From positions 64,586,756 to 64,646,755 of the forward strand of contig CM060731.1 of NCBI GenBank assembly GCA_030704615.1: 60,000 bases of DNA. Direction: 5' to 3'. Source of the DNA: Takakia lepidozioides (taxonomy: Eukaryota > Streptophyta > Takakiopsida > Takakiales > Takakiaceae). This document shows positions 12,079 to 22,600 of this stretch, one piece after another (within the stretch, counting starts at the first letter, position 1; the number at the start of each line of letters is the position of its first letter). The notes beneath the pieces were generated by a model that had not been told where the DNA came from, made no database searches, and was given only the letters and a program-made list of their open reading frames with translations. Position numbers and translations under genes: made by a program.

Positions 12079-13290
12079 TTAACCGCGTCCACCTGTCACT
12101 GACCTTATGGACTGTGCAACCTGTGTGGGCTGTGTTGGGCTGTGACAGGCTGTGTCAAGCTGTGGTGAGCTGTGATATGTTGTGTTAAATTGTGGTGGGC
12201 TGTGATATGCTGTGTTAAACTGTGGTGGGCTGTGATATCTGTGTGTACACCCGTGTTCTCTACTATGACCATACACATTCGGCTTTACGACAAGTGCTTC
12301 ATGCTCCGTTGGTGTTACCGGTGTAATTTGTGTTTGCATCCGTGTTTCAAGATGCAAATCATGCTGCAATGGTTTATCATGGATACCACTGTATGCCTTC
12401 AACTTATTGGCATTGACTCTACCAAGTATCTCTTTGTTAATGGTTTGTAACATGGCTGTATTGTTATCATACATCTTCTGTATGACATAAGGCCCGTTCC
12501 ATGGTGACTTAAGCTTAGAAGCTTTAATCTTTCCCTTCTTTTGCAACCACAGTACCAAATCACCCGTCTTAAAAGTCTTCAATTTACCTTCATCAAACTG
12601 ATCCTTCCTCTTCATCTGAATTCTGGTCATGTTATCTGCTGCATCAGCACGTACTTCTTCCACATGATATAATTCATGTTTCCTTACTTTAATTGAATCC
12701 TCCAATTTCATTCTCCTTCCCCATTCAGTTCTCATGGTAGGTAATAAGAATTCCACTGGAAGTAAAGCTTCCATACCATAAACTAATTGGAATGGTGTAT
12801 ACTTAGTGGTGACTTTATATGAAGTCTTGTATGACCACAAAGCTATCAACAGCTTCGTATCCCAGTCTGTTCTGTTTGCATTGACTATCTTAGCCAAGAT
12901 AGTGCATAGTATTTTGTTGGTGGCCTCTGCCTGCCCATTGCCCTGTGGGTAATAGGTTGTACTCTTCATGTGCACAATCATGAACTCTTTAGTCAATAGT
13001 TCTATGGTCTCATTAATGAAATAACTTCCCTGGTCACTGATAAATTCCAGGGGACAGCCAAATCTTGTGAGTATGTTCTCATATAGGAATCTTGCTGTGG
13101 ACTTAGTTGTGTTGTCCCTCAGAGCCTTAGCTTCTACCCACTTTGTAGTATAATCAATGGTTGTGATTATATACTTGTTCTGTGTATTCCTGGCTGGTGG
13201 GTTAATTGGTCCAACAAAGTCTAGTCCCCATTTCTGAAATGGTTCAGTAGGCATCATATGATGCAAAGCCATCTTCTCAGATCTTTGCAA
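12079..13290 (-). CDS. Ty3/gypsy integrase catalytic core with repeat-encoded tail
   Basis: This open frame of 403 codons begins inside the integrase just after the zinc finger. The core shows PFQKWGLDFVGPI (first Asp), FISDQGSYFINE (second Asp) and YYPQGNGQAEATNKIL (catalytic Glu region), in the order and spacing of the retroviral-type DDE integrase. A GPY-like segment follows (LKSPWNGPYVIQ). The last 40-50 residues are encoded by a minisatellite and read as repeated YHSPPQFNT units. The protein would insert element cDNA into host DNA. It lacks its zinc finger and all upstream pol domains, and its 5' end abuts the LTR-like repeat at 13,303, so it is a remnant despite the open frame. Confidence 0.9.
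   Translation of the reverse strand: MQRSEKMALHHMMPTEPFQKWGLDFVGPINPPARNTQNKYIITTIDYTTKWVEAKALRDNTTKSTARFLYENILTRFGCPLEFISDQGSYFINETIELLTKEFMIVHMKSTTYYPQGNGQAEATNKILCTILAKIVNANRTDWDTKLLIALWSYKTSYKVTTKYTPFQLVYGMEALLPVEFLLPTMRTEWGRRMKLEDSIKVRKHELYHVEEVRADAADNMTRIQMKRKDQFDEGKLKTFKTGDLVLWLQKKGKIKASKLKSPWNGPYVIQKMYDNNTAMLQTINKEILGRVNANKLKAYSGIHDKPLQHDLHLETRMQTQITPVTPTEHEALVVKPNVYGHSREHGCTHRYHSPPQFNTAYHSPPQFNTTYHSSPQLDTACHSPTQPTQVAQSIRSVTGGRG
12115..12240 (-). repeat. Coding minisatellite at integrase C terminus
   Basis: Imperfect repeats of GTGGGCTGTGATATGCTGTG-type units. Read on the minus strand they keep the integrase frame open. They match the non-coding repeat at 8,040-8,215 in inverted orientation. 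Confidence 0.8.
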
Positions 13291-13302
13291 AGGTCCTAGC
13301 CT

Positions 13303-13823
13303 ACAGTTTGCAGGTAGAATAGGCAGAGTAGCAACAGGGACGGACGCTTCTTGGGGATCACGACTTGGTCATCGGGGAGGAGAAGGACGATCTGGAGCTG
13401 AGGGATGAATAGCGCAGTGGAGGAGGATAAACGAACTGTTGATGCTTGATTCATGCAAGCTATAGAGTTGTACTGTAGAGCAGATTAGAGACACTATGGC
13501 TTCGGCCTGATACTTGATAGATATTAATCTGATACATATTCCATGCTCACAATGTGTAGAGAGACCTGAGTGAAGCTGTGGAATGAATGGATGAGTGATT
13601 GGAACGTGGTAGATTGCTGAAGCAATCTGATACTTAAACATAGACAGTAAGGTAACTTGCTAATATGAATGTGAGAATGAATACATATAGGAAGTACCCC
13701 CATGATACACTAGCTGTAGGTCATGACCGGTTGTTCTGAGCGGGCTGAGTGCTTAGAGATATCCAACTTTTCTATCTTGGAGTTTCCACCTCGGATAGCG
13801 AAGGGATGGGTGAGTAAAAGCCG
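13303..13823 (+). repeat. Direct repeat copy 2 (LTR part)
   Basis: Partner of 8,311-8,822. It is truncated on the left against the integrase remnant and ends at GAGTAAAAGCCG. Nothing coding is visible in it. Confidence 0.8.
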
Positions 13824-14502
13824 CTCGACAGCAACCATTGCTCTATATCTCACCTTTTACCCGCTCACTACTTCTGACTTTTCTCTCTCTACGAGGAATG
13901 CTGCAGCGGGGTAAGGTGAAAATGACAAAAGGTTTAAGGTTAGAATCCCCGTGCGGGAAGTCGTTGTGCTCCATGCAGGGAGCATCAGTATACTGCAGAT
14001 TGTTTGATACAACAAGCATTTATTTTTTCGAGATATGCTTGAGCGGACACATATTTACTCTGTGATTAAAAAAAACAAATGATGATCGACAGTGTGCATT
14101 GAACAAGAGTGCATATATTAGCCAACCCATTGTTCCCATTCATGCACTTGTGGTTCTTCACTTGGTGAAGAAGAAAAGAAACTCGCAACACGTGATTAGT
14201 AACGAAGATTTATGAAATCTTCTACTTGGTCATAGCTTTCATAGCTTATGCCATATCAAACGAATTCTAATTCTACAAGGTGGGTTAAATTACTGCACTC
14301 TATGTGCCCCGCATCCCAAGGTCTGTCCTTGTGGATTCCAATAACTACCCGAAAATTCATTCTGGAGAACAAACCACCTCTTTAATGCAATTGCGTTGCC
14401 CCGCATCCCAAGATCTACCCTTGAAACTCCAAGAAAGGGTGTCAATAACCTACTTGGGTAAGAGCCCTACTGACTTCTTCCCATTGGAGAAGTTTCATTG
14501 GA
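13824..14502. repeat. Non-coding stretch with three spaced repeats
   Basis: No gene is seen. A phrase like TTGCCCCGCATCCCAAG...CCAATAAC appears three times, beginning near 14,306, 14,397 and 14,518, at intervals of about 90-120 bases. The units could be part of the LTR or leader of the gag-bearing element on the minus strand. Confidence 0.4.
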
Positions 14503-16647
14503 TTATTGCAACTTAGTTGCCCCGCACTCCATCTCGTTGTGGAGCTCCAATAACCAATGAGTCAATGGATAGGAAATACCAACATTTCTTTCTGACAAAC
14601 CGGGACAAAATCCTAAAGATCTCTCCCTTAGTGGGGGAACTTTCCTTAACGTATCTCGTTGCTGTCGGGTCATCACTGCGTAGCTACCTTTTCCGGGGCT
14701 AGCTGTCGCTGTTGGAGTGGCTTCCGGCTCATTTGCAATCCAATTTACTTGGTGCCGCGTCTCCCGAGGGCGCGATGTATGATTGGGTTGTACGTTGGTC
14801 TGCTCTTGTTGAGGCGCCACCGAGGTAGACGCTTGATGTCCTCCCTGCACCCTTACATCCTGAGGGGGAGACCACGTGTTAGAAGAACCGTGGGCTATCT
14901 GAGCCGCAGGATTTGAATAAGTTGCTCGGGCAGCCTGTCCCTGAGCGGCATTGCCCCCAGAGTATGACGGACCTGCCTGATCCGGCCTAGGTCGTTGTGC
15001 TATCTGCGTTGGGGCAGCAAAATACATGTTATGCTGTTGCGGTAGAGGGTTGGATGGTTCAGTGGCATACTGATCCGGGAATGGGGCTCATTGCCCTTCC
15101 AAATTCCTCTCTACTTGCTGGATGGTGGCAGGGGCTGGTCGGTCCACCTGCCTCCGGGGACATCTCTCCAAGGGATGGCCTCTTTGGCCGCAATGCAAAC
15201 ATACTATATTACTCCAACAGTCTTCTGTTGGGTGAGTGGTTCTGCCACATTTTTTACAACCTTTCCTGGATTGACTGAATTGTCGTTTTGATCTATCCTG
15301 ATAAGTCGGGTTTTGGCTTACTTGCCTCTCCCGAGTGGGATAAGGACAATGTTGAGCAGCATGCCCGGGACTGTCGCAGTTGGAGCACCATACCTTTGCC
15401 GGGTTGGGGCCGGATTCTCCTACTGGAGCAGCATTTCGATACCCCACGTAGCTGGTGATCTGCTGGCCGATGGAGCTCATGCGATCGCCCATTGTTTCGA
15501 TGGTTTTGATGAGAGATGTGACTTGCGCCTCCGAATGGCCCACCCGTGAATCAAACTGCCCAGTGGAATCTGCATACGAGTTTAGTAGGGGAAGCATTCG
15601 TATACTGTGGCACGGTCGGTGCTACTGCTGGTGTAGGGGACGTCGCCGGGGCATATGGCCGTGCTCCTACTACATATGACGGCGTATAGTGTAGAGCGGG
15701 TTGGATCACCGCTAATGGCATCGGCTCCTGCGTGGGCTCGATCGTAATGTATGATGGAAGTGCAAAGTTAGGCATCTTGGCCCGTTGTACCTGGCGATGC
15801 ATGTTGTCGAACTCCTTGCCGGCTTGTATGGCATCTACCAGTGTTGCAGGTCTTTGTTGCAAAACATGAAAGTGAGTGGTCTCTCGTAATCCACTCAGAA
15901 AACAATCCTTCAGTACCCCATCACCTAGGGGGGTTAAAGGGTTTTGGAGTCGCATCAACTCCCGAAATTGCATTTCAAAGTCCGCTACCTCCTCTGTGGG
16001 GCCTTGGCGGATCCTGGCCAGTGCCATCAAGACACTGGTGAATTGGTGGACCGCTTGAAAATGATCTAAAAATGCGTCCCGAATCTACTGTCAAGTTACG
16101 AATATACCTAGCGCCTGTTGCCAATACCAAGTGGACGCCCTACCCCTCATGGTCGTGGGAAACCATATCAACCCATAGGCATCGTTTAACGCTTGGTTAG
16201 AATAGCAACACTGAATAAAGTTTTCACATGATACTCTGGGTTTTCATGTGCTTCCCCGGAAAACCAAGGCAAATGCCTGGGTAACGTTAACGGGGGCAGG
16301 CCTGCTGGGACCACAATAGGTACCTCAGGAGGTCCTGGAACATGTGCCATAACTGATACTAACGACGGCGAAGGGCTCCTTGACCTGGCCGGTGGTGTAT
16401 AAGGGGGACTAGATACAGGGGAAACCACTCGTGAACACTCGATCTCTGAAGAGCTGTCAGTGTTCTCTCCTTCCCACTCTATCTTACCCAAACTTCTAGT
16501 TTCTGAGTCTGATTGTGGACTCAATGTTGGGTGTTTCCCTAGCAGTTGATCTCTGACGGCTTCTCGAGCCAGTCTCCTTTGCAACCTAGTATCAAAGGAT
16601 ATGCTATCCAAGCTTGGGAGTGTGGCTCTTGATCCTGAGCTAGACAT
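14503..16647 (-). pseudogene. Retrotransposon gag with three zinc knuckles, frame-broken
   Basis: Pieces at 16,647-16,186, 16,030-15,551, 15,597-15,088 and 15,027-14,503 make up one gag. The N-terminal part is Ser/Pro-rich and leads into LPRHLPWFSGEAHENPEYHV. The capsid core has FEMQFRELMRLQNPLTPLGD and DCFLSGLRETTHFHVLQQRP. Three tandem knuckles follow: CSNCDSPGHAAQHC, CKKCGRTTHPTEDC and CLHCGQRGHPLERC, all C-x2-C-x4-H-x4-C. A Gln/Pro-rich tail ends the product. The frame breaks near 16,100, 15,570 and 15,060. No protease or reverse transcriptase follows, so it is a truncated element. Confidence 0.8.
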
Positions 16648-16651
16648 ACAC

Positions 16652-18194
16652 TCAATGTTGTGCTGATGAGGATTCTCCTACCTCAGCCTGTACTAAATGA
16701 CCTATATTACCTTGAACAACCATGTCAAGAGTAAACGAGGTCAGAATTAAATACCTTCCATGGAACCTTGGCGATGGAGGCACGTCAATGTGCAACTTCA
16801 CGTGATTTACCCAGTCTTCGGGTGGTCGGGGCACGTTGCAGTACCTACACTCATCCAACCTGCGCATAATGGGATGCCAGGAGCCGACATACGCGGCAAT
16901 GAGTGAAGAAGTCTACCTGCCACCGTAGATGTGCCACAAAAGAAGATCTGGGGTGCAATGCTCCTAGATAAATTCCAGGGCATGAACAATACGCCCAGTT
17001 GAGCCTGTCATTACACCAATAGAAATGCTCTGGTGCATTTGCTTCGAGAGTTGCTCACACCAAACCCTTTCGTTAATCCACCGCTAATCGCTCGATGTAA
17101 GCTTCTATGATAAGTCGAATCTCTGGCTCATGTTGCCAAAATCTGCTGCGAATCCTTTTGACCCTAGCTTCAAAAATCATACCCACCTTAGAAGTTCATG
17201 CAGAAAAGATTTTTATCACTGCAGGACACGAGGTGGATGACACTGGTAAATTCCAAAGCATTACATTGCTTGTGCCGATTGGCAGACATGTTTAAAAAAT
17301 GAAAGCATACTTTGCAGCTGCGAGATCTCTACCGATCTTCGAAGGCAGGTTACCTAGACTGCTGCTGTCTCTTCCTCGTCTATTTCCACTAGTGACTTTG
17401 GTACTGAGGTACAAGGAGAGCTGCTAACCGAGGAAATAACATGCACTAACCTTTAATGGAATGAGAGGAAGGAAACTTGTGGGAAATTCCCGTGCAAAGT
17501 AAAATGGCGGCGGTCGTTCTGGATCCGCAATGACGCCTTTGGGAGCCGCTAAAGGACATCCTTCAATCCAAGTGATGTCGTGTATGGTGGGCGCCACGTC
17601 CAATTGCCCGTTGGTGATCAATTTAATGATTAGTGCTGCCTCATTCTCACTTCGACTGCTGTAAAATCTGGGTGGACAAATGTAGGTGATAGTAGTGCTC
17701 AGGTGAGGTAGGCGTTCCTCTACCTCCAAATAATCTTCTAACCCACACCCAAACAGCCAACACATCCAGTCAAATGGAAGATCAATAAAACTCTTTTTGC
17801 TCAAATAGGAGGTGGCCTCCCCAGACCTTCGAATAGTGGGAAGAGGACGATGGAAATCGATGCCTTCATCCGCGATGGTGCGACACAAAGGGCAACACCC
17901 TAAATACGCCACTTGCCAGGCGAGATGTGCCTCTAGCGAGGATTGCACATTGAGATTCCCTAAGAAGGGAGGTTGGCAGTACCCGGGCCAACGTTATATT
18001 AAACCTGAAAAAAGAAGAGATGGGGGCAGTGAGAGCCTTGTCCCCCAATGGCCGAAATCCAGTACCCTCGGTACTCTTCAGCGATGTCCAGTATGCGGCC
18101 GCGCATCAACCTGCAAACTACGATTGCATCTTCGGTTCGCACTTTGCCGGATCGGGTGCCGGAAATAACACGGTAAAGACCCACCACGCGTGCC
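16652..18194 (-). other. Unrecognised minus-strand coding-like segments
   Basis: Open pieces at 16,867-16,652, 17,948-17,424 and 18,226-17,999 have protein-like composition. The first has a C2H2-like pattern (ECRYCNVPRPPEDWVNHVKLH). The second has CCPLCRTIADEGIDF and a long globular stretch with WMCWLFGCGLEDYLEVEERL. They lie between the gag element and the split ParB-methyltransferase copy and might be N-terminal parts of the gag element's product or a separate element gene. I do not recognise a family. Confidence 0.3.
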
Positions 18195-18653
18195 TCAAAG
18201 GACAAGTAAAAACGATGGGCTTCCATATGATCGGGAAAACTCTTTGAAGAAGCAGTTCCTCCAAGCAGTGGCCTTCCACTGTCTCAAGTAATCATCCATA
18301 GTGTCATTGGGCACGACCATCGTAATTTTGTAATCATGAAGCTGTTTCTCCAGCACCTTGTTTGCACGAGCTTCAATTTGCAGGGAGACATATGCCTGGG
18401 TTAGAGTCCATGCTTGGGAAGATATTTCCAAAATTTCAAGCAAAGAAAGTCCGAAAGAATACCTTGCTCCAGTAGGTGGCTTTTGTGCAGCCATGTATCG
18501 AAAACTTGGTCGCTGAAGGGTTTGATGTGCCCAGTGTTCTCATCTCTTTCATCCCTAGGGAAGCAGTATGTATCCTTTACAGTTGGGTCGGAATTCCAAA
18601 TCTCCAACCATTTCACTTTCTGGTCTGCTTCCACCGCTGCAGCTGACAACTGG
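18195..18653 (-). pseudogene. Second ParB-methyltransferase gene copy, downstream half
   Basis: The minus strand encodes VKWLEIWNSDPTVKD, then VFDTWLHKSHLLEQG, and, after an intron-like gap, KQLHDYKITMVVPNDTMDDY and WKATAWRNCFFKEFSR. These align with exons 4 and 5 of the intact gene (IRWLEIWNSDQTVKDLN, VFDNWLHKATFWSQ, LTWRYCFFREFSK). The upstream half of the same copy lies at 30,010-30,510. The 11.3-kb transposon separates the two halves. Similarity ends near 18,195, so the methyltransferase end of this copy is missing. Confidence 0.85.
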
Positions 18654-18665
18654 TGAAGCTTCTTC
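18654..18665. repeat. Target-site duplication, left copy
   Basis: TGAAGCTTCTTC directly precedes the transposon and is repeated at 29,998-30,009 directly after it. Mutator-like elements usually make duplications of about 9 bp. The 12-base match may be a 9-11 base duplication plus chance identity. Confidence 0.8.
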
Positions 18666-18667
18666 AG

Positions 18668-18723
18668 GGATGCCTCGGCGTGAGCCTGGTCACGTGAGCG
18701 CGTGAGCGCGACTGCGCTCACGC
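18668..18723 (+). repeat. Left terminal inverted repeat of the 11.3-kb element
   Basis: Starting GGATGCCTCGGCGTGAGCC, it aligns with the reverse complement of 29,946-29,995 (GACGCAATGGCGTGAGCG). Both continue with CACGTGAGYGCG and end in GCTCACGC. The match is imperfect, about 50 bases long and GC-rich. The same start recurs at 51,289. Confidence 0.75.
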
Positions 18724-18770
18724 CACGTCACCTTGCGCAAATGCCACGTCACGGGTCTCAGTCCACGTCA
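18723..18770 (+). promoter_or_regulatory. Left subterminal CCACGTCA cluster
   Basis: CCACGTCA occurs at 18,723, 18,744 and 18,763. The same octamer is repeated near the right end. Clustered subterminal repeats are commonly transposase-binding sites; the ACGT core also fits plant bZIP sites. Binding is inference. Confidence 0.45.
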
Positions 18771-18869
18771 TCACACGTGGAGGCCGAGTCACCACGCACC
18801 CAGAAAGAAGTGGAGTGTATTCCCGCGGATTGGCACCCTTTACCGCGGAAACAAGCTGGACGACATAAT

Positions 18870-19200
18870 AAAAGGCATTGAATAAATGATGGATGAATGT
18901 ACAGTTGGATGATAAACAGATGGATGAGTTTGAAAAATCTATGTAGATGGATGAATGACGGATGGATAAGAGTAAAATGGATGAATGTATAATGGATGTT
19001 GAGCAATGACAAAAATTCATGACAGGAAGATGCATGACCAAATCTTTTGACGAATGCACAAAGTATATGAAATGAGTGTGGAAGGTTTGTGGGGTGGATT
19101 AAAGAGTACAGAGGATGAATGTACAATGGATGTTGTACAAAGGAAGCTTTCATGAATGGAGCACGCATGAATACAGTGTAGATGAATGCACAATGGATAT
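18870..19200 (+). repeat. GGATGAATG-type subterminal repeats
   Basis: Loose repeats of GATGGATGAATG and AATGGATGTTG occur about a dozen times. They recur in the partner fragment at 51,520-51,850. The zone is downstream of the methyltransferase gene's stop and is probably 3' UTR and subterminal DNA. Confidence 0.7.
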
Positions 19201-19690
19201 GAGAAGAGTCAGGAAGGTTTGTGAGATGGATTCATACATATAGCAATTTAAACGAAAGTTGATTCTGTGATTATTATTTGTTCTAAAGGAACAACTACGG
19301 TAGAGTAAGGGGATTCAACGTTTCCAGATAATATGAAAATGAATATTAAAAGAATACAGTTCAGTCTGACTCAGAGTCAGTACAATGTATCCCCTCTTCC
19401 TCTGCATCTAAGTCTAAGTATTTTAGAACACCGGATCCACGCGGAATACACCTACGGCTGGCCACTAAAAAGTCAGGGGATAGGGACTCGGACGCGTGAA
19501 GTGCCATTGCTTCGGCATAAACAGGGAGCAGAAAATTGGAAAGGGGGCTGTCGAAAACAGACTCGCCAGAAATGACTGTATCTCCTGAAGATCCACCGCT
19601 GGCTTTCCTGAAAGACAGCCTGAAAAAGTTATTACTGTAACTTTGATGTTATCGAGAAATTGAGTATGACTCCCAAAGAGGGTTTAGCAC

Positions 19691-22600
19691 TTACTCACAT
19701 GAAAAGTCGTTGTCGACCTGCTTATCTTCGGGATCGTCATCATTTCGAATATGAATCCGATCAGTCTGTGTGCCTGAAGTGGAGCCAGACAAAAGGGGGA
19801 GGAGCACTGTGTTGTAGAGGTCAGAATCACCCTCCATACCAAAAAGGCTTCTTCCGCCTGCCTTGCATGCGTGGTAAGTTGCTCCTGCACCAGACAGGAG
19901 AACATAAACAGTTTGGAGGAGGGGATTTAAGCAGATGAAACTGTTGAAAGGAAACCAATTCGGAAGGGAGAAAACGAACCTGTGGACACAGAAAGATCGA
20001 CAACCCGTGCAGAGCGGTGGCTGCATGACTCCAGCAGTATTTGCATGAATGCTGGTGACTTTTCCTTTGCACCTCTCCAGGGAGTGCCATCTGGTCTCTT
20101 CAGAGTCTGACTGGACTGCATGAAGTTGTACAAAATGTCATCGACATGGGGCTCATAGGGGGGGTTGACGAAACAACCCTGGTCAGAAATCTCAAAGCTG
20201 CGGATGGAGGATGGTGTCTTTGATGTGCGAATCCTCCGCAGGCAGATCGCCTCGAACATCCTCGTCTGCCAAAGATAGCAGGTTAGTGTGGTAAACACAA
20301 TCTAAAGTGGAAGTGTGTACATCGGCTATTCAGAACTCTGACACCAAAAAACCATGAATCGTTGATGATCGGTGTCGATCATAAAACATTCTACTAGAGT
20401 GGAGCTGCAGAGAAAATTGAAACTCATGATCAAAGCATAAGCAGAAGGCAGACGGCATACCAGCTGACCAGGGAAACCGCCTTTCACAAGGTAGAGGCTG
20501 TTCACACAATTCCATGTGCGCAAAACTTCAAACCCTGAAGACTTGAGGTATGATGCCAATGCCCGACGACTATCATTGTCACATGACTGAAAAAGCAGAA
20601 GTGTCCCTGCATCAGAGAGGAAATTGTTACAGAACCCGAATACCCAACTCCAGTAGTTGTCCTTGAATTTGTTCCACCCTGGCGTCTTGCCCTTTGGAAG
20701 AACTTCTGGCACAGCCTGGCCATCCGGGATGTCGAGAATGACAATGTCGGCCGCATAAGTTTTCTGCACACCGCACACGAAGGTGGGACCTGTGCTCACC
20801 TGCAACAGACATGTTTTTTATAAGAACGATGGCAAGAATGTTTTCAAAGAACGAGACTGAAATACTGCCAACGAAACATTCAGAGAAAAAGGAAAGAAAA
20901 TGGAATTCTCACCAGATTGAGGAATGAGATTATATTGTCCCAGGTAGGGGATGGCACCCCAGTGTATCCTCTCTTTCGACTCTGCATCATCGAAAGCCAA
21001 CCCTCATTAACAATTTTCATCTCTCCTGCTGAATCAGAACGGGAAGGGTGTGGCTTGGCATCGAACACGCACTGAAGAGTGCGGGTATATCTTCCAGCAG
21101 TAAAGTCCTGCCCACTCTCCATCTCCTTTTCATTCTCCTTCCCCTTGTCCTTTTCCTTCTCTTTGGACTTGTCTTTGTCCTTTGGCTTTGCTGGTGAGAT
21201 GGCTATGACATCAACAGCCTTGTCTTTTGGTTTGCGGCCCGCCTTCTTTCCCTTCTGCGGCGTTCCCTGAGCATCAGGCTCCTTGGCAGCCAAGGTTGCT
21301 ATGTTTCGTTGATACTCTTCGTCAGTCAAAGGCGCCAGCATCTCAGCGTTATTGTTCAAGTATTTCATATGCTGTTCTTGAAAGGTCGTGTGCTCAGGTG
21401 GGCAGTCAAGGTACCACCCACAGTCTCTGAAGTGAGAAGGACTCCAGTCCTTCAATATCCCTGCAGTATACATGGTTGGATCGTTTGCAGGGTCCGACCA
21501 CATGTCAAGATAGTCGGGAATTCCGCTCAGGTGATTTCCTTCCATAAGCACATATTTCGTGTACCTGAAAAAAGGAGATGAATCCCAACCCACAAAAGCG
21601 CTCAGTGAGTAAGATGCAAGTAGAACAGAAAGAATAAAACATGGATTGAAATGGCTCTGACAACTGCTCCAAGGACCTTTCAGGACCACACTACTGCTCC
21701 AGATATGAATGTCGTCAACGCCATTCAGAACATTCCATTCCATGACACTGTAAATACATCCTAATCCAGGTGAATGCAAATAAGCGATTAGAAATGACAC
21801 AGACATAGAAGTGAATGTCGTCAACGACATTCAAGAATGAAGCCAAATTATTACTGAAATGAAGCAAAATCACAGGATGGAAATAAAAAAATTGAGTAAG
21901 GAACCATCCAGGAAAACTCAATGCACATTCATAACGAACCTATCACTGAGGACCTCACAACATCACTGTATGTGAATGGCGTCAACGCCATTCACAAAAA
22001 TACAAAAAAAAAACCAATTACTTAGCTCCCCAATCCATGAATATTGAATTTGTCGTTTTTTAATAATACAGACACAGCTGTGAATGTCGTTAACGACATT
22101 CACTTTGGATTTCTTAAAACAGAGCTTATGAAGCCTCCATATTCATCGCAAGAGGAAAAAACAATGCAGAACAACTGAATGTCTGCATTGACATTCAGCA
22201 AAATGAAGTGATCAACCCTCATTGTATCCTCTATGGACATTACAAAAATTTAAATAACCTTGAGGACCGCACAACAACTCCGTATGTGAATGTCGTCAAC
22301 GCCATTCAAGGACATTATCAATTCTAATCAGGGACAATATAATTGCACCCTTAGATCCTAACCAGGTGAATTCATATACTCGCTTAAGAATGACTCAGAC
22401 AAAGAAGTGAATGTCGTCAACGACATTCAATCTGGATCTAAGATTGCAATCCATATGAAGCCACAATTTTTCCCAAAAAAACAGTAGAGTTTCAAGTATG
22501 ACATTTCACCTGTACACAACTCGCATCATGGCCCACTCTCCTCCAACCTGACTGTCAAAGTCGTTGGACCGTAAAATGTTACCATCTTTGGAGAACTCCC

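Noticed and set aside
21707-22428. Calling the palindromes parS sites
   Set aside because: The bacterial parS sequence is different. Linkage to a ParB-like protein is suggestive, but binding is unproven, so they are kept as a repeat only.
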